From contig JALWRZ010000003.1 in NCBI GenBank assembly GCA_026993785.1, forward strand, positions 1 to 64,000: a DNA stretch of 64,000 nucleotides, written 5' to 3'. Position numbers and translations under genes: made by a program. The notes beneath the pieces are model-generated. The model was not told the origin of the DNA, did no database searches, and saw only the letters and a program-made list of their open reading frames with translations. This document shows positions 8,103 through 16,485 of the stretch, piece after piece; positions within the stretch are counted from its first letter, which is position 1, and every line of letters starts with the position of its first letter. The DNA is from DHVE2 group archaeon (GTDB taxonomy: Archaea; Thermoplasmatota; Thermoplasmata; Thermoplasmatales; Aciduliprofundaceae).

Positions 8103-8616
8103 AGGTGCCTACAAGGGTACCTGTTATTATTCTCATCAGATTGCTACTCTCATAGGGAGTTAAAAGCTGAAGAACGCCATCCAATCCGAGAGGAACAACG
8201 CTCAGAAGATACAGAGAGAAGCCGATTCTAACCCTATAAAGTGCACCGATGAGAGAGCCAAAGGCGAGGCCCAAGAAGATCCCCGTGCATCTTGCGCAAT
8301 AAGCCATCTGGTTACCATGGATGAAGAAGGAGCGATTGGCATGCTGATGACACATGAAATCTCCAGAAAGATAAATCCAGCGTGCGATTTTGTTGTGGAT
8401 ATGCGTAGTGATATAAGCGGAGTTGTCCATCACACTTACCTTCCCCTCATTGCCCAGATAGATTGTGTGGGGCGGCTGCGTAAAAGGTGTTAGAAAAAGA
8501 AGTAGCACCCAGGTAAAAAGTAAAGCAAATGGTAAGAAACCAAGAATAGATAGCTTTTTCTTTTTACTTATCTCCAATGTTAGGGTTTCCAATAACAGTT
8601 CCCTGGTAATTTCCAC
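8044..8616 (-). CDS. DUF2085 family membrane protein
   Basis: A 190-residue protein with four predicted spans and the DUF2085 signature around CHQHANRSFFIHGN and YCARCTGIFLG (conserved Cys and His residues, perhaps metal-binding). The GTG at 8616 has AGAGGTGA just upstream, so this long start, overlapping pyrH by 53 nt, is favoured over a TTG at 8577. It is co-directional with and downstream of pyrH and converges with the UPF0248 gene. Its function is unknown. Confidence 0.8.
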   Translation of the reverse strand: MEITRELLLETLTLEISKKKKLSILGFLPFALLFTWVLLLFLTPFTQPPHTIYLGNEGKVSVMDNSAYITTHIHNKIARWIYLSGDFMCHQHANRSFFIHGNQMAYCARCTGIFLGLAFGSLIGALYRVRIGFSLYLLSVVPLGLDGVLQLLTPYESSNLMRIITGTLVGTFTALVFWYVVQDLQEFSHK

Positions 8617-9247
8617 CGTTTATCACCTCTTTCACCGTTGCTATTTCCCTGCCCACTATAACAATCTCTATTCCGCTCCTCTCTGCAATTTTAAGCGAGA
8701 GAAGATCAAAGGGGATGTTGAGGCCCGCGTTCATCTTCTCTTTCATAAACATATTCTTTGCGTCTTGATAGCTCATTCTCCTGATCAACCTCGCGTCTTT
8801 GTATTTTCTTGGATCCTTATCATATATGCCTCCTACGGAGGTCATGTTTATCACTCTCTTCTCCCCCAGTTTCTCTGCAAGGAGAAGTGATACAGCATCA
8901 GTGGTATGTCCTGGCTCCGTGCCACCCATAACCACCACATTATACGATGAAGATGCAGCGCAAGCCTCCTCCACACTTTTTGCCACCATGGGATAGGAGT
9001 ATCCCCCCAAAAGTAGATGTGCATTTAACCTGGTGGCAAGCACTCCTATCTCGTCAAGAGTGAATTGGTCCAGCCCCAATTCCTTCCCTGCTGCGATATA
9101 TTTCCTGGCAGTGGCACCACCTCCTACCACCACGAAGATTTTCCTCTGCCGGGATTCTTCCCTCAAAAATTGCCTAAATTCCTGGATGTACTTCACATCT
9201 ATTTCTCGGCCTGCAACTATGGAGCCTCCTAGGGATATCACAACCAT
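8564..9247 (-). CDS. pyrH: UMP kinase (archaeal PyrH)
   Basis: A 227-residue amino-acid-kinase-fold enzyme that phosphorylates UMP to UDP. MVVISLGGSIV gives the phosphate-binding start, VVVGGGATARKYI the glycine-rich loop and GGTEPGHTTDAVS the UMP-binding segment. NMTSVGGIYDKDPRK completes the pattern. The N-terminus lacks the bacterial extension, as in archaeal PyrH. It is the first gene of a two-gene unit with the DUF2085 protein. Pyrimidine genes pyrKD and pyrF occur elsewhere in the window. Confidence 0.95.
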   Translation of the reverse strand: MVVISLGGSIVAGREIDVKYIQEFRQFLREESRQRKIFVVVGGGATARKYIAAGKELGLDQFTLDEIGVLATRLNAHLLLGGYSYPMVAKSVEEACAASSSYNVVVMGGTEPGHTTDAVSLLLAEKLGEKRVINMTSVGGIYDKDPRKYKDARLIRRMSYQDAKNMFMKEKMNAGLNIPFDLLSLKIAERSGIEIVIVGREIATVKEVINGGNYQGTVIGNPNIGDK

Positions 9248-9281
9248 AGAAGATTATGGTCTTACCCTTTAAAAAATTTGT

Positions 9282-9412
9282 CTACGAAGGGGGCTGACGC
9301 CCCCTTTCTAAACCCCCACGAGTTTTGTTGGTTGCAGGAGGTAAAGGAACTCGCTGGTGGTTCCTGCCCCCTCTCTACACTCCCGCAGGTTAGGTTGGCT
9401 GCAAGAGAGGAA
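9282..9412. repeat. GC-rich intergenic repeat element, copy A
   Basis: Upstream of pyrH, CTACGAAGGGGGC pairs with GCCCCCTTT and is followed by CTAAACCCCCACG. This is one unit of the hairpin family seen at 35580, 47083 and 56650. The right part (TTGGTTGCAGGAGG ... GGTTCCTGCCCCCTC) resembles, in reverse complement, 46800-46860. The 60-residue ORF over this stretch is not credible as a gene. Confidence 0.6.
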
Positions 9413-9505
9413 GATGACCTTGTGAAATGCCGGGAGAAGGAATATATATTGCAGATATAGCTGCAGATAGCATAGCTATAAAGTTTGAAAACACACGCAT
9501 CTTTC

Positions 9506-10879
9506 TCACTTTCTCTTTTTAAAGTGGTAAATTACCGCCGCCGATACAAGCAATACTGCCGCTATTCCTATAGTGTAATACAGCCACAAATTTGTTGAAT
9601 TTTCTTTGCTTTCATTCACATAACCTTTTATTGCATATAAAATTCCATTTGTATCTCCAGCATATATCGTGCCTCCAATATAGATGGTGCCATTCTTATC
9701 TATCACCGGGTTTGTATAGCCACCAAGTACACCTTCAAGCCCTTCCATATGGAATTTTATATCACCATTTGGAGATACAGCATATATAAATCCACTATTA
9801 TTTTTTACAAATCCTCCAGAGATATAGACACTACCATCACCCCCAATGGTTCTAAAAAATGAAAGAGAAGGCCAATTCGGATATTCGCAGGTCATCAGGG
9901 TTACTCTCCATTTGATCCTGCCTGTGTTCATATCTAAAGAATACAACACAATATTGTCTTTATTGTCCTTAAAATGCTCTGATAGAAAATACAAACTCCT
10001 TCTTTCATCATCAATCACTGGATCATGTCCGCCTTTGGAATATTTCCATTTTATGCTACCATCTGGATTGACTCGGTAAAGAGTGCCGTTTTCATTAGCC
10101 ACATACACATTTCCATACTTATCAATTGCAGGTATGCTCGCCCACCATGTTCTGCCTATTTCCACTTTCCATCTTATATTTCCAGAGGGACTCAAAGAGT
10201 AAAGATAATTTCCAGAACATAGAAATATATTGCCATTGTTATCTATTGAGGGAATTGTGGTAGGATGGATTTTTCTCTCCCATATAATTTTGCCACTGGT
10301 AGAGATTGCATAAAGGCTCTCTCCATACGATGATATATAAATCCTATTCCTATACAGCACAGGGTCTCCCAAATCTGCAAAGCTTTTATTTAGTGTTATA
10401 TTCCATAACATATCCCCGTTTGAAGAATATGCAATTATTTTTCTGGGTAAAGGTTGCATATGCGGAAAAGGTGTAGCAAATGCAGAAACTTCATAGATTG
10501 TTCCATTTTCATCTACCGCAGGTGAATGTCCAACAGTATCTCCTTCAATTACCACTTTTCTTTTTAAAGAACCATTAGGATGTAACATATATAGCACCGT
10601 AGAACCCGAGGTTCTGAGGGTGAAATAAATTTCATTGTTTTTGTTAACTACAATATATCTAAGGAATCCGCTATCTTCAGTTTTGTATTTCCATAACACC
10701 TTATACTCGGTAGGAACATTTCCAAACGGAGTTTTACCTGTATGTCTGGCATCATGGAGAAATTGAGGCCAAGATACTGCTTCTCCTTGTGCAGAATATG
10801 AATCACTATGCATTATAGGAAAAAAAAGCAGTGTAATAAATACAAATAATATAACACTCATTAAAAATCTTCTTCTCAT
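9506..10879 (-). CDS. Secreted PQQ-like beta-propeller protein, membrane anchored
   Basis: A 457-residue protein. An N-terminal signal segment (LMSVILFVFITLLFFPI) precedes repeated blades of the form DENGTIY, DKYGNVYVANENGTLY and NGDIKFH. WPQFLHDARHTGKTP opens the propeller, as in PQQ-enzyme-like repeat proteins. A C-terminal span (IGIAAVLLVSAAVIYHF) and a basic tail anchor it, so the propeller faces outside. No PQQ-dehydrogenase catalytic residues could be assigned. It starts 4 nt after the clostripain 3' ORF, so it belongs to a secreted-protein operon and may be a scaffold or binding protein. Confidence 0.82.
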   Translation of the reverse strand: MRRRFLMSVILFVFITLLFFPIMHSDSYSAQGEAVSWPQFLHDARHTGKTPFGNVPTEYKVLWKYKTEDSGFLRYIVVNKNNEIYFTLRTSGSTVLYMLHPNGSLKRKVVIEGDTVGHSPAVDENGTIYEVSAFATPFPHMQPLPRKIIAYSSNGDMLWNITLNKSFADLGDPVLYRNRIYISSYGESLYAISTSGKIIWERKIHPTTIPSIDNNGNIFLCSGNYLYSLSPSGNIRWKVEIGRTWWASIPAIDKYGNVYVANENGTLYRVNPDGSIKWKYSKGGHDPVIDDERRSLYFLSEHFKDNKDNIVLYSLDMNTGRIKWRVTLMTCEYPNWPSLSFFRTIGGDGSVYISGGFVKNNSGFIYAVSPNGDIKFHMEGLEGVLGGYTNPVIDKNGTIYIGGTIYAGDTNGILYAIKGYVNESKENSTNLWLYYTIGIAAVLLVSAAVIYHFKKRK

Positions 10880-10883
10880 TTCT

Positions 10884-11564
10884 TCACCCCTGACTTGGAA
10901 ATAATGCTTTTAAAAAGTTATCCCATTCAGTATATTGGGCAAAGTCCGTGGCTCTATAAGTAGCGGATGTGCCCCAAGTTGAATTGTAGTACCATCTCCT
11001 ATCATCTGGCAGGAATATAGAAATTCCGTGGTAATCACCATTATTATGTTTCTCTTGCTCTACCACTTGTTCTATCGCATTCATCACATCACGTGCTGCC
11101 TCCCCTACCTTGCTATTTGAACCAAAACGATTTATCAGCAACTTGGAAAAGCTATACAGGTCCCTGTAGGAGTGGTTAAAAAACTCTCCGTTTCTTATAG
11201 GAACATTCATATGCTGTGTTACTGTAATTATATCCTTAATTTCATTTCCGTGACCTTCGTTCACTAAATTAATTAGTTCTTGAGCAAGGTTATTTATTGC
11301 AGGTATAAGTGTGGATATGGTTCTACCTACCCAGAGACTGGAAATAGTATGATTTCCATTATTAATTGGTTTGTAATTATTGATGATCTCTTGACTAACA
11401 TCTTCTACGTGCAATTCTACTCCTCGGGCCGGATAGTTTGCTGCCAAATGGTTAAAAAGACTGGAGTATTCCTCTGCATCCTCCCAGCTCGTTTCTTCGC
11501 TACCAACAATCATATCCGCATATCCCCGTAACTGATAAATTACCTCGCTCATCTGCATAAGCAA
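10884..11564 (-). CDS. Clostripain-like (C11) peptidase, 3' part after a frame break
   Basis: 226 residues that continue the C11 peptidase domain of the upstream ORF in another frame. The start LMQMSEVIYQLRGYADMIVG and the following GSEE are the segment that directly follows the catalytic DAC motif in clostripains. The ORF-track start is a TTG inside the overlap and is probably not a true start. The tail (DYHGISIFLPDD and YTEWDNFLKALF) is family-like and intact. A one-base deletion, or a -1 frameshift at TGCTTATG, separates it from the N-terminal part. Confidence 0.75.
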   Translation of the reverse strand: MLMQMSEVIYQLRGYADMIVGSEETSWEDAEEYSSLFNHLAANYPARGVELHVEDVSQEIINNYKPINNGNHTISSLWVGRTISTLIPAINNLAQELINLVNEGHGNEIKDIITVTQHMNVPIRNGEFFNHSYRDLYSFSKLLINRFGSNSKVGEAARDVMNAIEQVVEQEKHNNGDYHGISIFLPDDRRWYYNSTWGTSATYRATDFAQYTEWDNFLKALFPSQG

Positions 11565-13162
11565 GCATCAAACCACACTAGGTTTATATGGGTTTTCATA
11601 TCCCCAAACGCCCTTTTGAGCTCATTCATATCTGTATAATTGTCACCACTTACACTATCATCCCATAATAAGCCATCCCAGCCGCCACCATGATCCATTA
11701 TTATTAGCGCTCTTCTATTCGGTTGCCAGTATTTACTAGCTGCCCAGTTTACAAAATCTGAAAGTGTACGTGGCTCGCACATTGCCAGATCTCCCCATGA
11801 GTCAACTTTAACTTTTTCCCATTGCCAGGTGGCAGTGTTAAATCTTATCTCATATCTTCCACTATCACCCCATTCTTTCCCATCGTACTCTATCACAATG
11901 TGCATGACCCTGTTTATCCTCTCACCATCAGATGTTAGACCCGATAAGCCCTGGAATACTTTGTCTACCACATCACTCATATACTTATAAAGACTGTTAT
12001 CTGCATCCATATAGAGCATGAATAGCCAATTATGGAACTCATCGTTATCGCTTATACCATTCTCATCTGAGTCCCATGTATAAGCATAGGTCCCATACGT
12101 GTAGATTTCCTCAGAATCATTTAGTCCATCATCATCGGTATCACTATCCTCAGGATCCGTGCCGTGATCATACTCCGCCTTGTCATCCACACCATCGTTA
12201 TCCGTATCCTTGTAATGAGGATCAGAGTATACCTTTATATGATGCCATGTGGTTCCAGATGTGCACACCCAGATATACCATCCCGCCTCTTCTGTGGAGT
12301 CGCTCAACCCATCTCCATCTGAATCTGGATCGCTACCTCCACCTCCGGAATCCCATGCCATGAGGCCGTAAGCATCAACAACCCTGCTCTCTTCACTCTT
12401 TAGCATCTTCCCGTTGCTCTCATCCTCCACTATCTCCATATTAACCCTATCTTCAACATCAAATTTCAAGGTTTTGTATCTCAGCTTCTCCCTTTCCCAG
12501 TTCGAACCGAATTCTTTCACCCCATTCTTCCACGCAACCACTATATCTTGCCCATCCTCGAATTCCATCTTCCCCTGTATTGTGCCATTATATATCACCC
12601 TCCTTGCATGCCCTTCCTTAAACGGCGCTCTCGTCTCTCCCGTGCCATTGTCTATCACCTCAAACCAGTTCGTCGCAATGCCTTCATATCTCCACACAAC
12701 CCTATGCTCCACACTTTTATTGAAATAGAGGAGCAAAAGAGGATACAAAGGCGCTCCTTCTCCCACCTTTTTTCTCTGATAGTATTCTAAAAATCCGCGC
12801 ACAGCAATCTTACCTGTATGCGCGAATCCTATGGCTACGGTGTGCCAGCCTCCATGATTTTGCACCTCTATAAACTTCTCTTCAAATTCTATCTCTCTCC
12901 ACTCTTTTCCTTCTTTTATCTCTATCACCGGATACGCTTTCTCTACCAGCGTTTCTCCATCCTTCGCATTTTTTATAGTTGCATAATCCTCATTTATCTC
13001 CACCATTATCCGCAGATTATTGAACACATTGCCCTTGAAAAATCCATGCATCTTTTTCTCTTCCACCCCGCTTGCCATCCCACCCATACTGCTCAAAACT
13101 AGTAGCATTATTATACCTGTTATTATTACTCCTCTAAGCATATTAGCCACCGATTCATACAT
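11549..13162 (-). CDS. Clostripain-like (C11) secreted peptidase, 5' part ending at the catalytic Cys
   Basis: A 537-residue ORF. An N-terminal signal/anchor (GVIITGIIMLLVLSSM) is followed by a beta-rich domain. Thrombospondin type 3-like calcium repeats lie at about 285-375 (DPDSDGDGLSDS, DTDNDGVDDKAE, DSDTDDDGLNDSEE). The C11 domain then has MLYMDADNSL and the catalytic His in IIMDHGGGWDG. The frame ends LVWFDACLCR, three codons after the catalytic Cys. The rest of the domain is in the overlapping ORF at 10884-11564. Family knowledge says C11 enzymes are Arg/Lys-specific secreted cysteine peptidases. The gene may be a pseudogene, a sequencing error or recoded. Confidence 0.8.
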   Translation of the reverse strand: MYESVANMLRGVIITGIIMLLVLSSMGGMASGVEEKKMHGFFKGNVFNNLRIMVEINEDYATIKNAKDGETLVEKAYPVIEIKEGKEWREIEFEEKFIEVQNHGGWHTVAIGFAHTGKIAVRGFLEYYQRKKVGEGAPLYPLLLLYFNKSVEHRVVWRYEGIATNWFEVIDNGTGETRAPFKEGHARRVIYNGTIQGKMEFEDGQDIVVAWKNGVKEFGSNWEREKLRYKTLKFDVEDRVNMEIVEDESNGKMLKSEESRVVDAYGLMAWDSGGGGSDPDSDGDGLSDSTEEAGWYIWVCTSGTTWHHIKVYSDPHYKDTDNDGVDDKAEYDHGTDPEDSDTDDDGLNDSEEIYTYGTYAYTWDSDENGISDNDEFHNWLFMLYMDADNSLYKYMSDVVDKVFQGLSGLTSDGERINRVMHIVIEYDGKEWGDSGRYEIRFNTATWQWEKVKVDSWGDLAMCEPRTLSDFVNWAASKYWQPNRRALIIMDHGGGWDGLLWDDSVSGDNYTDMNELKRAFGDMKTHINLVWFDACLCR

Positions 13163-13220
13163 GGAGATTTCATTAGTTAAGTTTTTCTATTCTATGTTTT
13201 AAAAGCAAAGATACAGTATT

Positions 13221-13237
13221 TTTACGACTTTCGTAAA
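13221..13237. promoter_or_regulatory. 7-bp inverted repeat upstream of the clostripain operon
   Basis: TTTACGA-CTT-TCGTAAA is a perfect dyad about 60 nt upstream of the protease start at 13162. It could bind a dimeric regulator. Nothing else supports this, and the rest of 13163-13337 shows no gene. Confidence 0.3.
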
Positions 13238-13337
13238 TTATGCGGATATAGGTTAAAGTAATATCTGGCTCCTTGTTCTACTTGCTAAAGAGAGTTGAGT
13301 TGGTCTATGCAGAGACAAGAGGCAAAAAAGTATTGTG

Positions 13338-13533
13338 ATTTGTGAGCAAACCTCGCTTTAGCGGGGCAATGCATATGTGCCACTAAACTCTGTTTAAAGA
13401 AGGGAGAGGGGTAGGGGGAGAACGAGCAACGGAAGATGCGAGCTTTCCCTCCTGCGGGGACTAAACAAGCAAGTCCCGTGGATTTGCGAGCAAGCCCTGC
13501 GTAGAAGGGCGAGGCATAGGTGCCCCTTCGTAG
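13338..13533. repeat. Two copies of a GC-rich hairpin repeat (minus orientation)
   Basis: The 400-nt gap 13163-13563 has no convincing ORF. GTGGATTTGCGAGCAAGCCC at 13478 onward to CTTCGTAG at 13533 is, in reverse complement, close to the units at 46861 and 46988 (ACGAAGGGGCACCTACGCAG ... GCAGGGCTTGCTCGCAAA). A more diverged copy lies at about 13338-13375 (GATTTGTGAGCAAACCTCGC). Each has an internal hairpin. They look like copies of one intergenic element. Confidence 0.6.
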
Positions 13534-13563
13534 AGTTTATCACCGAGAAAAGATATTAAGGGT

Positions 13564-14241
13564 ATGATGATAGCTCTCATCTCCGATATTCATGGGAATC
13601 TTCCAGCATTAAAAGTTGTTATGGAGAGGATCGAAGAATCAGGAGTGAAGCTAATTCTCTGCGCGGGAGATCTGGTGGGATACAATCCCTGGCCCAACGA
13701 GGTCATTTGGGAGATCAGAAGAAGAGAGATTCCCTGCATTAGGGGTAACCATGATAGGGCAGTGATTTTTGATGATTACTCTCATTTCAATCCCTATGCA
13801 GCCGCTGCCGCCAAATGGAGCAGGGAGCAACTTAGCGAAGAGAACATGAATTACCTAATCTCCTTAAAGGACCATATGCTGTGGAGCTGGGAGAATTTCA
13901 GGATTTCAGTGCATCACGGAGCGCCCTTTGACGAGGATTACTATGTGTATCCGGATATGGCGGATGAATCCTTGCTGGAATATGAGAATCCAGATGTGCT
14001 TGTTTTAGGACATACCCACGTGCCCTTCATTAAGAAATTCACCAAAGGGGTGATAATAAATCCAGGTAGCGTGGGGCAGCCTCGGGATGGTGATCCAAGA
14101 GCATCTTATGCTCTGGTAGACCTAAAAAGAGGGATATACAAAATAATACGGGTTGAATATCCGATTGATGAAGTTGCCGATAAAATAATGGAGGTTGGTC
14201 TTCCCGAATTTCTGGCAAGAAGGCTTTACATAGGCTATTGA
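13564..14241 (+). CDS. Calcineurin-like phosphoesterase (YfcE/MJ0936-like)
   Basis: A 225-residue metallophosphoesterase. ALISDIHGN gives the first metal motif, CAGDLVGYNPWPNE the second, IRGNHDRAV the GNHD motif, and VLGHTHVPF the last His pair. IINPGSVGQPRD is the typical close of this compact phosphodiesterase subfamily. It is cytosolic. The start may be ATG 13564 or 13567. Its stop overlaps the convergent secreted protein by 7 nt. The substrate is unknown. Confidence 0.9.
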   Translation: MMIALISDIHGNLPALKVVMERIEESGVKLILCAGDLVGYNPWPNEVIWEIRRREIPCIRGNHDRAVIFDDYSHFNPYAAAAAKWSREQLSEENMNYLISLKDHMLWSWENFRISVHHGAPFDEDYYVYPDMADESLLEYENPDVLVLGHTHVPFIKKFTKGVIINPGSVGQPRDGDPRASYALVDLKRGIYKIIRVEYPIDEVADKIMEVGLPEFLARRLYIGY

Positions 14242-14975
14242 TTCTTAATTTTCTTTATTTTCTCCCTTACCTCTTCCTCAAGTTCCCTGTATTTACCCTT
14301 TAGGCGATATATAGATTCATCACCCCGCTTGATAGCACCTTCCTCCTTGAGATACGTGTAGAAGGCAGCAATTCCCACCACTGTTGTTAGGGCAATTAGC
14401 ACATAGAGAACCCACATTAAGCTGCTTTTTACACTGAAGGAGGAGTCCGGAACTATCCCGTCCACGGGCTCTCCAAGCACCTGGCTAAGATACGTTAAAT
14501 TCAATTGATGGTTCTTGGTGGCATTATCCCATTCTTCCTTGGTGAAGTAACCAGGAGACCACATCTTATACTCACTTCCATTATAGCGGAAGAATATGGA
14601 GAAACGAACAAAATACACACCATCGGGAGTGTGGGAAAAGGTGCGAATATGAAACACCACCGGTTTAAGCTCTCCGCTTTGAATGTCTCCAAGATGGAGA
14701 GTATACTTGAAGCTTCCAGATTCTTGGATAATGGGGGCATCTCTCACCTCGCCAATGTTCTTGCACTCCTGCTCTGTAGCCCACATGTAGATTTCGATAT
14801 TGAGCGTCACATCCTGCATGGTTGCAGCGTATCTATTCTCCACAGTAAAATTGAATTTTCCAGATTTTCCCGGTTCAATCACTGGTGTGGTAAAGTTATC
14901 GAAATTGGGAACGTGGGCTGGCGAGCTAACATAGGAGGAGAGGAGAATGAGAACCAGAAACAAAGCGAGCCTCAT
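14235..14975 (-). CDS. Membrane-anchored surface protein of unknown function
   Basis: A 246-residue protein. A signal peptide (LALFLVLILLSSYVSS) is followed by a beta-sandwich-like region of about 170 residues that starts FTTPVIEPGKSGKFNFTVEN, the kind of opening seen in CARDB/NEW3-type surface domains. A span at about 185-207 (LMWVLYVLIALTTVVGIAAF) leads to a charged cytosolic coiled tail (YRELEEEVREKIKKIKNQ). A TATA-like GATTAAAAGG sits about 26 nt before the start. I cannot name a family. Confidence 0.7.
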   Translation of the reverse strand: MRLALFLVLILLSSYVSSPAHVPNFDNFTTPVIEPGKSGKFNFTVENRYAATMQDVTLNIEIYMWATEQECKNIGEVRDAPIIQESGSFKYTLHLGDIQSGELKPVVFHIRTFSHTPDGVYFVRFSIFFRYNGSEYKMWSPGYFTKEEWDNATKNHQLNLTYLSQVLGEPVDGIVPDSSFSVKSSLMWVLYVLIALTTVVGIAAFYTYLKEEGAIKRGDESIYRLKGKYRELEEEVREKIKKIKNQ

Positions 14976-15015
14976 CCTATGGAAATCTGCTTTCTCCTTT
15001 TAATCTTTTTCCAAG

Positions 15016-15025
15016 ATTTTTATAG
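15016..15025 (+). promoter_or_regulatory. TATA-like box of the zinc-ribbon/SDR unit
   Basis: TTTTTATAGG is centred about 26 nt before the GTG at 15046, which supports a leaderless GTG start. The divergent gene at 14975 has its own box near 14998-15006. Confidence 0.55.
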
Positions 15026-15045
15026 GAGGATGCCCATACCTTCCC

Positions 15046-15234
15046 GTGAAGAAGATAAAGGTATGTCCTATGTGTGGCAGTCCCCATATACATTATGTTG
15101 CGGGAATGATAACGGGTGAGAAGTACATCTGCGAGGATTGCGGATATCAAGGCTCGCTCATCCTGGAAATGACCGTGGAGGAATATAAAAGGTGGATGAA
15201 GGAAAGGGGGAAGAAAAATGGAGCTGAAAAATAA
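15046..15234 (+). CDS. Small zinc-ribbon protein
   Basis: A 62-residue protein with two CxxC knuckles, CPMCGSPHIHY and CEDCGYQG, spaced for one zinc ribbon, then a short helix. The function is unknown; such proteins are often nucleic-acid or complex adaptors. The GTG start is backed by the TATA-like box at 15016. AGGAGG at 15024 is too far away to serve it. It overlaps the SDR gene by 17 nt, so they form one transcript. Confidence 0.72.
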   Translation: MKKIKVCPMCGSPHIHYVAGMITGEKYICEDCGYQGSLILEMTVEEYKRWMKERGKKNGAEK

Positions 15235-15940
15235 AGTTGCCCTGGTTACAGGAGGAGATAGAGGCATTGGAAGAGCCATCGTTCTTGCCCTGGCAAGAAA
15301 GGGCGCAAGGGTCATAGTAAATTATCATCGCAATTTACAGGCGGCGCAAGAAACAAAGAAGCAGGTGGAAGAGCTGGGAGCGGATGCCTACATTTTGAAA
15401 TTTGATGTATCAAAAAGGAAAGAAGTACGAGATGCGCTTCTCTCTTTACCTGAGGATTGGAGGTGCATAGAGATTCTCATAAACAACGCCGGCATACTGG
15501 GCTCTAAGTTCCAATTTATGCATATAGATGACGAAGAGTGGGACAGGGTTTTCAACATCAATGTGAAGGGAGCGTTCATTGTAACCCAGGAAGTACTAAG
15601 ATTCATGAAAAAGGGCAAAATTGTTAACATAGCCTCCATTGCAGGTAGAAATGGAGGTACCGTGGGTGCGCATTATGCGGCATCTAAAGCGGCGCTTATA
15701 GGGCTCACCTTCGCCCTTGCTAGCCAACTTGCACCTGAGATCCTTGTCAACGCTGTAGCTCCTGGACCAGTGGACACGGAGCTTATACCCGAGGACCGAA
15801 AATCTTCCCTGGCAAAGCTTTCTCTACTTGGGAGAATAGCAACCTCCGATGAAGTTGCACATGCTGTGATATTCCTGCTTGAGAATGATTATATCACCGG
15901 AAGCGTGGTGGATGTCAACGGCGGAAGGTATATGATATAG
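15218..15940 (+). CDS. SDR family oxidoreductase (FabG-like)
   Basis: A 240-residue classical short-chain dehydrogenase/reductase. ALVTGGDRGIGRAI is the cofactor loop, NNAGILG the NNAG motif, IVNIASIAG the Ser region and YAASKAAL the YxxxK catalytic pair. Loss of acid near the end of beta-2 (VIVNYHRN) suggests NADPH preference. It resembles 3-oxoacyl-ACP reductases, but archaea lack a standard fatty-acid system, so the true substrate is open. Start: purine-rich GGGGG 7 nt before the ATG. Confidence 0.92.
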   Translation: MELKNKVALVTGGDRGIGRAIVLALARKGARVIVNYHRNLQAAQETKKQVEELGADAYILKFDVSKRKEVRDALLSLPEDWRCIEILINNAGILGSKFQFMHIDDEEWDRVFNINVKGAFIVTQEVLRFMKKGKIVNIASIAGRNGGTVGAHYAASKAALIGLTFALASQLAPEILVNAVAPGPVDTELIPEDRKSSLAKLSLLGRIATSDEVAHAVIFLLENDYITGSVVDVNGGRYMI

Positions 15941-16021
15941 AGTCCCCTTACTGCATCCGCGCATCTTATTCCACGCACTTTGCCATAAGATTAAAATACC
16001 CAACTATTATAATCCCCTATA

Positions 16022-16096
<75 letters not shown>

Positions 16097-16175
16097 TCTC
16101 TATCATCCATTTCCCTTGTAGTATAAAAAGAGATAAGCCCATTTTTCATCGGAGTTTAATTTTTGAACCATAACA

Positions 16176-16188
16176 TTTTTTATATATG
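16176..16188 (+). promoter_or_regulatory. TATA-like box of the kor operon
   Basis: TTTTTTATATATG lies about 40 nt before the ribosome-binding site AGGAGG at 16222, giving a short leader. It is the only strong box between the tRNA and korD. Confidence 0.55.
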
Positions 16189-16236
16189 GTGTAATCTCCA
16201 TTTCCACTGTGAATATAATTTAGGAGGATGAAAAAA

Positions 16237-16485
16237 TTGCCTCAAAAAAATGCACCACCCAAAAAAAGAGGTACTGTAAAGATAATGGAAGAAAGATGCA
16301 AGGGCTGCTGGTACTGTGTAAACTACTGCCCCACAAAGGTGCTCGTGGTATCCCCTCGGCTTAATTCCAAGGGTTATCATCCTCCAGAGCTTAAGGAGGA
16401 GCCCCCTGATAAGGTTTGCATTGCATGCCACCTATGTGAGCTATTCTGTCCCGATTTTGCATTAGTTGTGGAGGAGTTAAAATGA
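16237..16485 (+). CDS. korD: 2-oxoacid:ferredoxin oxidoreductase, ferredoxin (delta) subunit
   Basis: About 82 residues with two 4Fe-4S motifs, CKGCWYCVNYCP and CIACHLCELFCP. It passes electrons from the TPP site to soluble ferredoxin. The ORF-track ATG at 16228 directly abuts AGGAGG and cannot be served by it. The in-frame TTG at 16237 is 9 nt from GGAGG, the spacing used by neighbouring genes, so it is the likelier start. It overlaps korA by 4 nt and leads the korDABC operon. Confidence 0.9.
   Translation: MPQKNAPPKKRGTVKIMEERCKGCWYCVNYCPTKVLVVSPRLNSKGYHPPELKEEPPDKVCIACHLCELFCPDFALVVEELK

Noticed and set aside
9278-9460. 60-residue ORF upstream of pyrH
   Set aside because: It lies in the composite repeat, lacks a ribosome site and shows no protein-like composition.
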